Below are positions 1 through 11,355 of a DNA stretch of 64,000 nt, in pieces. The notes below the pieces were generated by a model. The model was not told the DNA's origin and did not search any database. It saw only the letters and a program-made list of their open reading frames with translations. The stretch lies in assembly GCA_963576785.1 (NCBI GenBank), contig OY756144.1, forward strand, positions 186,001 through 250,000, read 5' to 3'. This stretch comes from Chlorophyllum brunneum. Taxonomy: Eukaryota > Basidiomycota > Agaricomycetes > Agaricales > Agaricaceae. A program made the translations under genes and the position numbers. The first letter of the stretch is position 1. Every line of letters begins with the position of its first letter.

Positions 1-2310
1 ATCATGGTTTTCCTTATGGAGTTGACCCCTTGGATGAAATTGTATTGAAAGGGTGTGATGGGATCTTGATGCCCTGAACTATTCGTGTGGTTTTGGGAGT
101 TTGTAACGTTACCAGGACGAAATTCTGGGTTTCCCACTCCAAATTTTGATGGGGGGTGTTGTACAGGCGATGTGTCGCTTTTCGAAGCGTGTTTCGTGGA
201 TTTCTCAGTAGCTTTGTACTTTGTGTTTGTGATCTTTTTTATAATATCTTTGCAGTACAGACAGATTCTAGGGCTAAGAAGAGTGGAGTTGTAGTAGTAG
301 AGGAGGGTTTAGGTTGTTGCTACACCTAAAACACCCGAGCTCGGTCTTCGCTTCCGAGTTATCAACAGAGTATTTCTGAATTTACTGAAGACTGTCAATC
401 ATAGCTGGCACAGGTCAATATGGATCTTGACGATCATGCGGGCGCGGAGTAGATTTTTTTTGACAAACCCGCTGGCTGTAACCAGAACGTGATGTATTTG
501 GAGTGAAGAGGAGTTGCAACAAATCAACAACCAGAATTAGAACAAACATACGATGCGCGGTTGATTGATCTTCTTAATACTGAACAACACATCGATGCAT
601 TAGCTCCTTAGACTCCTCAGCTTATGATGAATCCAACTCACCCCCGTCACCAACACAGGATCTTCAACAAAATGATAAATTGACCACAGACACTCCCTGA
701 TTTATCAACGTGGGTAGGATATTGAAAATCCTTTTCCCTTGATCCTATTGGACAGCTACGTGGCATTGCAATAAAACCGTGACTTTCGTGTGTAAAAATT
801 TGAAAATACGTCGACCAGGTTCGATCACGCGCATGCGAGGAATAACTTCGCGTTCTTATCTTCATAACAATTACCCCGCACATGGTTTCACTCCACTTGC
901 CGCCTCGCTTCTCGTGACTGTACTCACAGTCCAACTCTACATTCCCTCCCACCACGCGATTGGTTCCCCCAAACTACCTGCATACGCACACACACACGCC
1001 CTTGCGGCTTGAAGATATCCGGGCGCAGACCTTTGATGACGATCACTCCACAGTGTGTTTCCGACGGCCGGTCCATCTCGTTTCGTACGAGGTGGCATCA
1101 ATGATGTACCTACACGATCCGCAGGTTCATCCTCCTGCTTTATTACCACACCTACTTCTTGGACTTGGCTTCCTCCGTGGAACATCTACATCCGAGGATT
1201 TTCTTCGGGGCAAAATTGATTATATAAATCAAACATATACCCCGAGCCCTGACCCAAACAATAAACACAACCTTGCACAACACTCCCCTCACCATTTCCC
1301 CCCACACAACATTTTACAATCTGCTTATCCATGTTCTATCGCCGCCATACTCAAGCCAACATGAACCTGCCCATGGACAAAAAAAGCACAGCAAAACCAA
1401 CCCTACCTTGTGAAATTCCGAAGTTGTGGCGTTCAGGCTTTCATCAAACCTGGCCTCGAGTCGATATCTATTATATTAAAAAAATGCCACCACATTATAT
1501 GAAAGTGGAGTATTCTACAAACCGCATCTCCGCTTTATTCCGGCGGTGGTAAATAATCCGATATGGATCCTACTTGGTTCTGTTTCGACCTACAAGGACG
1601 ACCTTGCTTGGAACGATTGATAAGAGGACTTCCACCAACACTTAACGTCACTGATGCTGTCGCATCATAACACGCAAGTGTCATGCGAAGGTGTCAGTGG
1701 TTATGTATCTGATATTCGAGCGCGATTTGTTCGCCTCCATGTTTGATAATTATCTATTGTCAGGGACGAAGCCGTTGCTAGCTGCTCCACGCTTCCGAGT
1801 TTGGACCCAGTCTGGATCTTCCCACTTTTTCCTTACTCAGAAGATCAGCTACCTTAACCACAGGCACAGAAACCGGTGGCGTTGAAGGTAAACAACAACG
1901 ACACCACTCTTCCTACCACACCTGAGGCCGGCGGATTATGCTTTGTAGTTTTTTTATTAAAATACAAACAAAATCCTGAAAACATAACAAAAAGCCCATT
2001 GTATTCCTGTAATTCATGTTCCGTTCATTTCGACTGTCATCCCACGGATAATTTAGTCCCCTTATTACGAAAACGAAACTAAAGTAGTTCTCGATGCACT
2101 AAACAGCGAGTCAAGGCACGACTTACGTATGATGAGGCGGTGATAAACCCAGAGGTTACCAGCCAATCGCAGACGTGAGGAGCAAATAAATACGGAGCCA
2201 TCTACATAGCGCAATTATATGTAACTAAAAAACAAGTAAAATATTACATTCCCGTTCAGCCAGGCTGTAAATACGTGGGATGCACTGTCAAATACTCGGT
2301 CCCGGAAACC
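1..2310. other. No supportable gene
   Basis: Only short overlapping frames without recognisable motifs, splice-linked homology or good codon continuity. A short CA run lies near 985-1000. The right end probably carries the 3' UTR of the minus-strand sugar transporter. Confidence 0.5.
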
Positions 2311-5023
2311 TCAGCTCCTCCGAGAATTACTGCCAGATCCAGCTTTCTGCGCCTCAACAACTTCGAATTCTTCTGATCCTTCATCCTCGTCCTCCCCACC
2401 TTCGTCTGTTTTGAGTTGTCTGAGTTCCTCCTCATCCCCTTCACCCCTCGACAACGGTCCATATTTCGATGCCTCCCTTTTCCCACTTCCACTACCACGC
2501 CCTAATATTCGTGAAAACCAATTTTGTTTGCCGACTCTATCGTGCACATGTCCTACCACGTCATGAGATCTTGGCGGGTATACACGCTCATTTGACGTGG
2601 GTGACATCTCCACCGAGGAGCGCAGTGGTAGATGGTCTCTGAATGGTTCTGTGGAGTAGAAAGTGTCATTGTTAAGCGACGTTACGACGTTACAGTGGAA
2701 ATGAAACGATGCTGAACGATGCTTACGTTCGCCGAACACCACGTCCATTTCTTCGAGTGGAATGCCTTTCGTTTCTGGATACACTGTTTGAGCGGTTAGT
2801 GAGTGGTTATACTCCAAGTGTGACGCGGAGAGACATACAGAAATACACTGATGCGGGATTAGAATCAGTACCATCCAGCCGAATGCTTCAGCGGTGGACA
2901 CATACCAAGAACAAAGCTACAGGCACAATAAAACGCATGCATATAATACAACCTCCACTCGATATGTTCTTGAAGGTAAGGCGTCATCTCCCCAACTATC
3001 CAGTTAAATGCCCAGTTCGTCGCAGTTGATAGCGAGACCCCTTTTGCCCGTACAGTAAGCGGCATAATCTGTGATAATATGAGTGTCATAGTCCACTCTA
3101 TGGTTTATTTGCGACCAACCTCGGGTGGGTAAAGCCATGGAATAGGGCCCCAACTGTAGCCAAATGCAGCATTGAATATGATGACAGAGCCAACGACAGC
3201 ATTTGGGGTCCATGGCTTATCGAGATACATCCAGTATCCAGTGGCAAATAATGCCAATCCCATCTATGTTTATCAGTACCCCCGCTTTACGTCAATCTTT
3301 GAGACGACATACCACGGCAGCCCCCGAAAGTAGGATGGGACGGCGGCCCCAACGATCCACGAGTACCCATCTATTGGCATTGAGTCGGTTAGTTAGGGTA
3401 TGACCAATGATTGGCGAACATACGGTGGAAGCGTGCTCAGAACATAGACTATAGCGTTGATGCCTGTCATAAGGATAGCATCACGACCGACCCAACCAGC
3501 CTCTGAAGGCCCATCAGTGATCAACTCGTGGCATAGCTGATGAGGATCTACCTTCGAAAACGCGAGCTAAACCGTGGCCCTATGAGTGATCAAAATTCTC
3601 AAATTGGACCCAATACTCACGAGCATAATATGATATTACTGGCATTCGCCAAAATCTCATGAGTTAACAGTAAGTCGAGGTCAGGGACAAACGCACCATT
3701 GATACCATTCTGACCGAACATAGATTAGTCGCAGTGGCAGATAAGGAGGCTAATCACTTACAAGCTGGGCAAAGGCCTGTGAAGACATCGCAAGCAGTAC
3801 TCGTTGCTTGTATTTTCGCCACATCATTCGGTACGTCCTCTCTCCTCCAGTCTCGCGCTGTAGATGAACCTCTAAGGATTGTGGACAGAGGAAAGGGGTT
3901 CGAGGGCATACCTCCTGGATAACCTTGTCCTTGATCTCCTGGAACTCCGCTAGCGCCTTCGCGTCATCAAGATCTCCACCATGTAAATCAGCGATTACGC
4001 GCATGCCGGCCTCATCTCGACTATTGTCAATTAACCATCTACAACGTGGTTACTAGGTGCGTTTCCAAGAGATTGAGGACACCGACCTTGGACTCTCGGG
4101 CATTACAAGTGACCCCAGGGCCAGGATGGTGCCGATGACACACTGAATAAAGAGGGGTATTCTCCAGGAAAGATTGGAATTGATAAACGAGCAAAAGTAG
4201 TCCGTCCACTGCAAAGACGCTCAGAGCGAAAACGGTGAGTGAAATCAAGGGTGACGTACCACAGAAAACGCGTAGCCAACGACATTTCCTGTGAATTCTG
4301 CACAAGCCAAAGCCCCTCGCTAGACAGAAGGTTAGTGTTCGGGACGTCACGCACGCGGATGAGAACCCACATGATTAGGGGGGGAGATCTCGCTTTGGTA
4401 GATAGGGACAATGGTCCTATGGAAAGGAGATTTGAGTCCCAGTAGAGGAACAGATGGGTAGCGTGGTACGCACGAGAGGAGGCCAACCCCAAAACCGCTA
4501 ATGACTCGCCCAAGTACCATAGACCAAAAGCCGATGGTAAATGTCTGGACACCACCTCCCAGGGTAAACACGACGGCACCAACAAAGAGCGTTCCTCTTC
4601 GACCAATCATGTCACCAACTCTTCCTGCAGCGATTGATGTTACTGGTCATTGTAATGTCAGACAATAAACCTACGCAAGACACTACGGAGTACGCACTAA
4701 ATGCACCAATTTCTAGCACAGCTACCATCGTCCCGACCTGAATAGCATCCGGCTGGCTGAAAAAGCTGATGAAATGTGGACCAGTGATTACACCGGACAT
4801 AACCCTGTTAAAAGATGTTTAGTCCGGTCTAGATCCAGGTGCCAAAGCCCTCAAGCGTACCCTTGGTCATATCCAAACTACCAAAACCAAGTCAGGTACG
4901 AACCAATCGATACAGCATGCTACTCACCAGAAACACCCCAAGACTAGCAAACATAGAGATAGCGTAGAGTAAAGGCTGACCTACCAGCCTCCGCCGTGGT
5001 TTTGGGTACATTGGCGCAACCAT
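2311..5023 (-). CDS. MFS sugar (hexose) transporter, multi-exon
   Basis: Predicted plasma-membrane sugar:H+ symporter of the major facilitator superfamily. Reading the minus strand and joining across introns gives the family signatures in order: an N-terminal segment ending at the classic FGYDQG, then VMSGVITG, GRVGDMIGRRGTL (loop 2-3 motif) at about 4,600-4,660, VPIYQSEISPP near 4,400, PESPR|WLIDN across an intron near 4,080, GYSWGPIPWLYPPE near 3,150, and YPETKGIPLEEMD at about 2,770, the terminal sugar-transporter motif. The start is the ATG at 5,021-5,023, just before the first membrane segment; about ten introns follow. After the PETKG motif an intron leads to a long cytoplasmic tail, rich in Asp and Glu near its end, that finishes at 2,311. 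It lies alone, tail away from the NACHT array. Seen: motifs and frames. Inferred: substrate. No breaks noticed, but not every exon border was fixed. Confidence 0.88.
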
Positions 5024-5730
5024 CGTTGTCGTTGCGCTCTGCAGTGTTGGAGACGAGCGCCAGTTGCGGTGAGCTGCACACGTCGATGACCTTTCCCACG
5101 GTGATACCAAAAATGCACCACCGCCTCAGATCAACTCTACTCCACGCTGAAAACTGACCCTGGTCCCCTTCCTCAAAATGAGTGCTTATCTGCTTGACAA
5201 TGAATATTTCGTCTACAGAGTTGGAAGTATCTGTACATTCCGAATTCTCAGCGTTGTCCTCCATGCACCTGCGACGATCCGTATTTGGAAACCTGAGACG
5301 GATCAAATCTCAAAAAGTGACATGACTCCGAATCAATCGGCTTGCAAGGTTGCATAGCAAGTAGCTATGCCATTAGATGCAATATCACGGCCGCCCATAC
5401 GCAAAATCCGACCTTGACCCTTGTAAGCTAATTAGCGATCATACCAATGGAAAAACACTCATTCAATATATGTATACCTCATTGGATTTCCGGTATTTAC
5501 TCATGACCTTGCTCTGATTATCAGGTCCTGAGATTACATTTATCGACAGATGGTCGTGGGTCTGGCAGCACAGACGTCGCTGACACTCACGGTAGCCAAG
5601 GGTGAGTAGGCACGTGCGTTGTATTAACGAGTTGAATATACGCCCGTACACAGGAGTAATAAGATAGAAAGAGGGAAAGGGGAGAATTACAGCCATTAGT
5701 GGTGGTCTAGTTCAGTATATACCGCATCGG
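5024..5730. other. Intergenic: transporter promoter side and NACHT 3' flank
   Basis: Lies between the start of the sugar transporter and the stop codon of the first NACHT gene. No convincing ORF. The short frame at 5,463-5,696 has no recognisable motif. Confidence 0.4.
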
Positions 5731-7872
5731 CTAAATCTTCTCGAGTGTAAAAGGAAACTTCGCTGAGTAGAACCTAATCTCGCCGGAACCTCGACAGACT
5801 CCCAATACAGTCCGACTGGCATATCCAAGGAAGAAATAGTAAGGTGAGCTGCAAAAGCAACACATCAATGATGCAATAAAACAAGTAATATTCTACGCAC
5901 TCAACCTTGTCAGGAATCGATCCGTCCTTGAAAGATAGATCCTAAGCCCAAATCAGATCACAGACGCTACAAATTTGAGGGTCTGGTTAAACTCAACTGG
6001 CATAGGATGCGCATCTGGAAACCGGATACGAAAATCCTTCAAAAGCTTCCGGTCGGTGTCATAAATGGGTTTTGTGCGGACCATGTCCTTCAAGCGACCG
6101 ACCTGATGCTGTGACCATATGGTATGAGCTTCAACAAAGGCGCTGCTGTTGGGGGGACATACCTCTCCCGCAAGCCATTGACCGAAAAGCCAATTGACAG
6201 TGCGACCAATTACGTGGTACTGGACTCCCGCTACTAAGTTGTAATCCAGGTCACGAACAGCAGCCAACGTATCTTCATTAGCGCCATCGCAAGTAGAGAT
6301 ACAGTGTACTACGAGTACCCCACAGGAAAAACTTAGATTGTTATTGAGTTTGAAATCTTCATCCGGCTCAGATGGTCTCCATGTGAGGGGAAAATCGGGC
6401 CCCGAATCCATGTCGCCTCGTGGGTACAGACTCGTAGAAGTTAGCCTAGAAAAGTTGCGAAGGACGTCGCGTGTAGTCTCTCCTCGGACCCAGTGGAAGC
6501 GCCCTGAACGGCCAGGATCTAAGAGGTAGTCACTGAACGATTTATGGAATATTTCTACGGAGTGTTTGATAGCGTCGCGAGGAGGAGGGATGCGCAAGAT
6601 GGAATGGAGTTTTCTGAGAGCGCGGTAAAAGTCACCACGGGAGACTCCGAGGAAGTTGGCTAAAGATAAAGCAGATCGGCGACCAATATTTAAGTGGAGA
6701 GTGTGAATTATTCGCAATGTGGCAGGAAGTATATCTCGGGGAACTTCTGCAAGAATATGTGTATATAGGCGATCAAGCCTTGCCATCGGATTCTCGGTGT
6801 CTGACGAACGGGATGTGCGCAGATGACGGATGACAGATTGGAGCCTCGCCTCGGGGTTATCATGATTGGGATCATCAACATATCGAACAACGGTTGAGGC
6901 AAGGGCGAAGAACCCTGAGGTGTCGTCGATGACCTTTCGGAGGTCTGCTTCAGATGGCCATGATTCGTCGAACATATCAGAATACTTCTTACGAATGTCT
7001 GCGAAATTGGAGCGGATAAACAATGCAACATCATCTCTCACTTCTTTACTGTCGATGGGAAGCTCCTCCTTCCAGCACTTGGTGACAATCTCGGAGAATT
7101 CCTGCTTGATGTGGTGTTCTGGTCGGCTGCAGATCATCCACACGACAGGAAACGAGGGTGTGGAGTGGATGAGGTTGGCGATCAGATTTATGATGCCGCG
7201 CTGGTCGCCTTCGCTTTCGCACTCGTCGAGGCCATCGATGATGATAAGATGCTTCCGGGGGGTGGTCAAAGTAGATAGTGGCTGCATGATAAGTTGTGCG
7301 AATTGCGCATGGGGCGCTTTATGCAGAATGTCAGGGTCAGCCTCGATCTGCCCTGCTACGAGTTTCCGGTACTCTGGGATGTGGACAGCAAGCTGGTAGG
7401 CAATGGTGATCCAAAACTTCTGATAGTCGCGCCGGTCATTGAATGCCGAGAAGAAGAAGGCAGCCCCAAGACATTTAAATTTGGCGGCGTGGTCGGCGAT
7501 GGTCTGCGCAACAGCAGATTTACCCACACCAGCAGCACCATGCAGCCATAAGAGGTCGGACCAGCGACGTTCGTCCATCAACCACCCTTCAATCTTTGTT
7601 GTCAGCCATTTCCTCGTTCCGGGGTGACATCCAGAAGATGTTTCGCGATAGGGCGAGTCCTTGTCAGCCCCCTGTGTCATTTCCTTGGCGAGGAGTTGAG
7701 GAACTAAGGAATCTGTTCACATCGCCTGTACCTCGAGCGGCATAATGTGCGTACCAGTCTCGCCTGACATAGAATTCTGGATGAAGGTTGGTCTATCCAT
7801 GAAGGGGGAATCCTTAATGACAAAATCATGAGCGCCTTGGAGGGGCCCAGAGCTAAGCTGCTCTGTGGCGTC
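5731..7872 (-). CDS. NACHT-domain NTPase, copy 1 (apparently intact)
   Basis: Predicted STAND/NLR-like P-loop NTPase, probably cytosolic. Supported exons on the minus strand: 7755-7872 (motif GAHDFVI..MDRPTFIQNSM), 6163-7703 (NACHT core), 5998-6102, a 41-nt mini-exon 5901-5941, and the last exon 5731-5848. The core shows Walker A (GAAGVGKSAVAQTIADH), the sensor-like FFFSAFNDRRDYQKFW stretch, Walker B (HLIIIDGLDECE) and VVWMICSRPEHHIK. No WD40, ankyrin or TPR repeats follow; the protein ends in a short conserved tail YFFLGY...FYSAKFPFTLEKI. The intron 6103-6162 is 60 nt and in phase, so an unspliced reading falsely runs to 5,953. The mini-exon and tail recur in the other copies, which supports them. 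The first exon and ATG are not resolved; a homologous exon lies just upstream (7,930 onward). Role in allorecognition or defence is inference from the family. Confidence 0.82.
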
Positions 7873-7929
7873 CTAGAGATCATCGATCATGAGCAGCGAT
7901 TATATCCCAAGTCTGAATACCACTTGCTT

Positions 7930-8133
7930 CGGGTGGGTATGCCCAGAGAAAAATGTATCTGAACAATGATAACATAGCGAACAGGCTCTGGTGTAGGAGT
8001 AAGTGGGGGAAAGAGAGGAGGATGCAAAATGGATGTGCTGAGGACAACCCGGTATTGCATGAGGTATAATATCTTTGAATCCGAAAATGGAGACATTGTT
8101 ATTCGCTTCTTGACAATGGATCTTGTATTTTAC
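7930..8133 (-). other. Candidate 5' exon of NACHT copy 1
   Basis: A minus-strand frame ending CSDTFFSGHTHPKQ, followed by a possible donor (GTGGTA) and a 58-nt intron to the exon at 7,872, aligns with the frame ending HYSDALFAGRVHSKQ upstream of copy 3. The frame is open back to a stop near 8,133 but holds no ATG, so either another exon lies upstream or this is leader sequence. Confidence 0.4.
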
Positions 8134-9244
8134 TCAAACACTCTCCTCGGCACTGAATATTTCCGCTTCCAATCTGGGATTTAATTCAATGTGCTAGTAC
8201 GTAAGTGGCACTACAGCGTTGATGCCGTTGATGCGTTGTTCAACCTTTGTGTACTTTGTCCCCCTCCTTGTTCTCTCATGTTTTACTTCTGGCTTGTAAT
8301 GTGTCACATTCAAAATGTGGTCTTTACTCCTGTGTCAACATCACACGATGCTAGCGCCTCGCCCAACGTCATATAATTGGTGAGGTCGTTATCGTGAAAG
8401 TTTCACCACCACAGCATCCGTAGCCGTCCATATCCACGATCAACACGGCAGAATCTCTGGACGTACATGGCCTCGCTGACGACTACTAGACCATTATTGT
8501 CTCTCTCAATTGCCAAAGAACCGCAACTCTTGGATAAGATAATCGACAACCTCCAGCTCCGTTTGCTCGTCTACCATACTTACTTTCCCACATGCATGCT
8601 ACGTATATTTACTTTCTCGATCACACCGGTCATCGTTGTCTCGACCCCCCAACTCCCAGGACCCACAACGCAAACACAAATGACAATGAATACATCCCAT
8701 AACCCACACAGGCCCAGCGAGCAGTCAGTGAGCGCATTGGAGTGTTTTTCCATCATAGCGATCTCGCACAGCCAAGTCCATCCTCTTACGTGTGTACTCT
8801 AGTTCTGAGACCGTAAACTCATGTCCACCAGATACCGGAACAGGACCTGTATCTTTGTAGCACCTAAAGCTCATGCTGATTCAGCTTTAGCAGGATCAAT
8901 ACAATTTTTGTTTTAAACTCAATTTTTGAGTTCATTCTCAGTCAACACCTCTGCCCAATCTCCCGTACATAAATCTGCTTAGGTGTTGATAGTATTGATG
9001 GGTTCGAGTGCGATAAATCACACCACGGGAGCCTGTGTTCCATTGAGCAATTTTTGAAAACCATGGACGCCATCAGCCCGAAAGTTGGGGCTTACATTGT
9101 TATTCGACTCATTGCCTCTTCGATATTTACTCACAACCTTGCTCTGATTGTCAAGTCCTGAAATTTACATTCATCGATGGATAGTAAATACACAATCAAC
9201 AGAGGATGGTTTTCATCTGATACATAGATCTACCTCGGCGTTAG
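8134..9244. other. Intergenic between NACHT copies 1 and 2
   Basis: No gene recognised. The part near 9,100-9,230 resembles the 3' flank of copy 1 (around 5,480-5,700), so the duplication extends past the stop codon. Confidence 0.4.
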
Positions 9245-11355
9245 CTAAATCTTCTCGAGAGTAAAAGGAAACTTCGCCGAGTAGAACTTAATGTTGAACC
9301 TGCCTCGACAAACTCCCAGTACACTCCCATCATACCCAAGGAAGAAATAATAAAGCGGACTGCGAAAGCAACAACGTATCAATGATGCAATCAAGTAAGG
9401 AATATCTTTAAGGCACTCGACTTTGTCAGGAATTGTTTTATAATCGAAAGGTATATTCTAAATGAACCAAGTCAGATCACTGATGAAGCGGAACTAAAAG
9501 TTGGTTCAACTCAACTGGCATTGGACACGTATCCGGAAACCGGGTACCAAAAGCTCCCGGTCGGTGTCGTATATGGGTTTGCACGGACCATGTCCTTCAA
9601 GTGGTGGACCTAAGGCTATGATTATCCGATATGAGTCTCAACAAGGCAATGTTGTCGAGGAGACATACCTCTCTTGTGAACTGTCCACAAAGGTGCCAAT
9701 TGAAAATGGGTTGAACGGAGTGGTACTGGATGCCTTCTATTAGGTTGTAATCCAAATCTTGAGCAGCAGCCAATGTATCTTCGTCGGTGTCATCCCAGGC
9801 CAAGATTTAATCTACTATGCCTATTCCACAGTAGGCTAGCTTGATATTGAGTTCTTCATCTTGGTCGGATGGCCTCCATTTGAGGGGGAAATTGGGTCCG
9901 GCATCCAAGTCGCCTTGTGGGTCCAGACTTGTGGAGGTCAGTCGAAAAAAGCTGTGAAGGATGTCATACGTAATCTGTCGCCAGGACTGGAAGAACGCCC
10001 AGAACGGGTGGGATCTGAGAGGTAGTCGCCAAATGATTTATGGAGGACTTTGATGTCCTTTTTGGAAGCGTCCTGAGGAGGTGGGATTCGCAAAAGGGAA
10101 TGAAGCTTTCTCAGAGCGCGGTAGAAGCGTTCACGAGATATCCCGAGGAAGTTGGCCACTACTGTTGGAGATGAAAAGCGGCCATACTTAAAGAACTGGA
10201 GGATTGAGTGAATGATTCGCAGTGTCGTAGGAAGTATATCTCGGGGAACTTCGGAAAGAATATCTGTATACAGGCGATCAAGCCTCGCCATCGGATTTTC
10301 CGCGTCTGGAGAACGAGATGTACGCAAATGACGTATGACAGATTGAAGTCGATCCTTAGGGTTATGGTCTTCGGGATCATGAACGTATCGGACAATAGTT
10401 GAAGCAAGGGCGAACAATCCAGAGGCGTCTTCAATAACGTCCAGGAGACCTTTTTCGGAAGGCCATGACTCGTCGACCATGTCGGAATACGTTTTACGAA
10501 TGTCTGCAAAACTGGAGTAGATATACAACGCGACATCATCTCTCACTTCTTTGCCGTCGATCGGAAGCTCCTCTTTCCAGCACTTGGTGACGATCTCGGA
10601 GAATTCCCGCTTGATGTGGTGTTCTGGGCGGCTGCAGATCATCCACACGACAGGAAATGAGGGCGTGGAGTGGATGATGTTGGCGATCAGATTGATGATA
10701 CTGCGCTGGTCGGCTTCATTTTTGCATTCATCAAGGCCATCGATGATGATAAGAAACTTTTGGGCAAGGCGGAGGGAAGATAATGGTCCTACGATGAGTT
10801 TTGCGAATTGCGTACGAGGTGCTTTATGCAGAATGTCAGGGTCAGCCTCGATCTCTTTTGCTACAAGCTGCTGGTACTTCGGTATGTGGACAGCAAGTTG
10901 GTAGGCAATGGTGATCCAAAACTTTTGATAATCGCGCTGGCCATTGAATGCCAAGAAAAAGAATGCGGCACCAAGGCGCTTGCAGCCGTCAGCGTGATCA
11001 GCTATGGTCTGTGCAACAGCGGATTTGCCCACACCAGGGGCACCATACAGCCATAGGAGATCGGATGAGCGAAGTTCGTTCATCAACCACTCTTCGATCT
11101 GTGTTGTCAACCGCTTTCTCGTTTTGGGATGACATCCAGACGATGATTCACGATTGGGAGAGTCCTTGTCAACACCACGGCGGAGAGGAACTGTAGAGCT
11201 GCAGAGGCGTTCACATTGGCACATAGTGCAAGTAAAGAATGGATACCTGTTTTGCCTGATGTAATAACTTGGTTGAAGATCGGCCTGTCCATCATGGTTG
11301 GATAATTAACCACAAACTCGCTAGCACCAAGGAAGAACGCGCGTCTCCTGAATAT
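9245..11355 (-). pseudogene. NACHT-domain NTPase, copy 2 (frameshifted)
   Basis: Paralogue of copy 1 with an intact NTPase core at 9,938-11,224: Walker A GAPGVGKS, Walker B FLIIIDGLDECK and the VVWMICSRPEHHIK stretch. Breaks: near 9,990-10,000 one base is missing compared with copies 1, 3 and 4, so the main frame stops at 9,938. The homologous C-terminal frame continues below it but meets an in-frame TAA near 9,808. The 5' end is also out of register around the third-exon acceptor (near 11,190). The hidden-intron site, the mini-exon (IPFDYKTIPDKV) and the last exon (YYFFLGYDGSVLGVCRG) are all still recognisable down to the stop at 9,245. A truncated protein holding only the NACHT core could still be made. 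Confidence 0.75.

Noticed and set aside
6338..7627. Plus-strand frames across the NACHT genes (also at 10,551, 14,381, 22,409)
   Set aside because: They are shadows of the conserved minus-strand NACHT exons and recur only because the coding strand is conserved.
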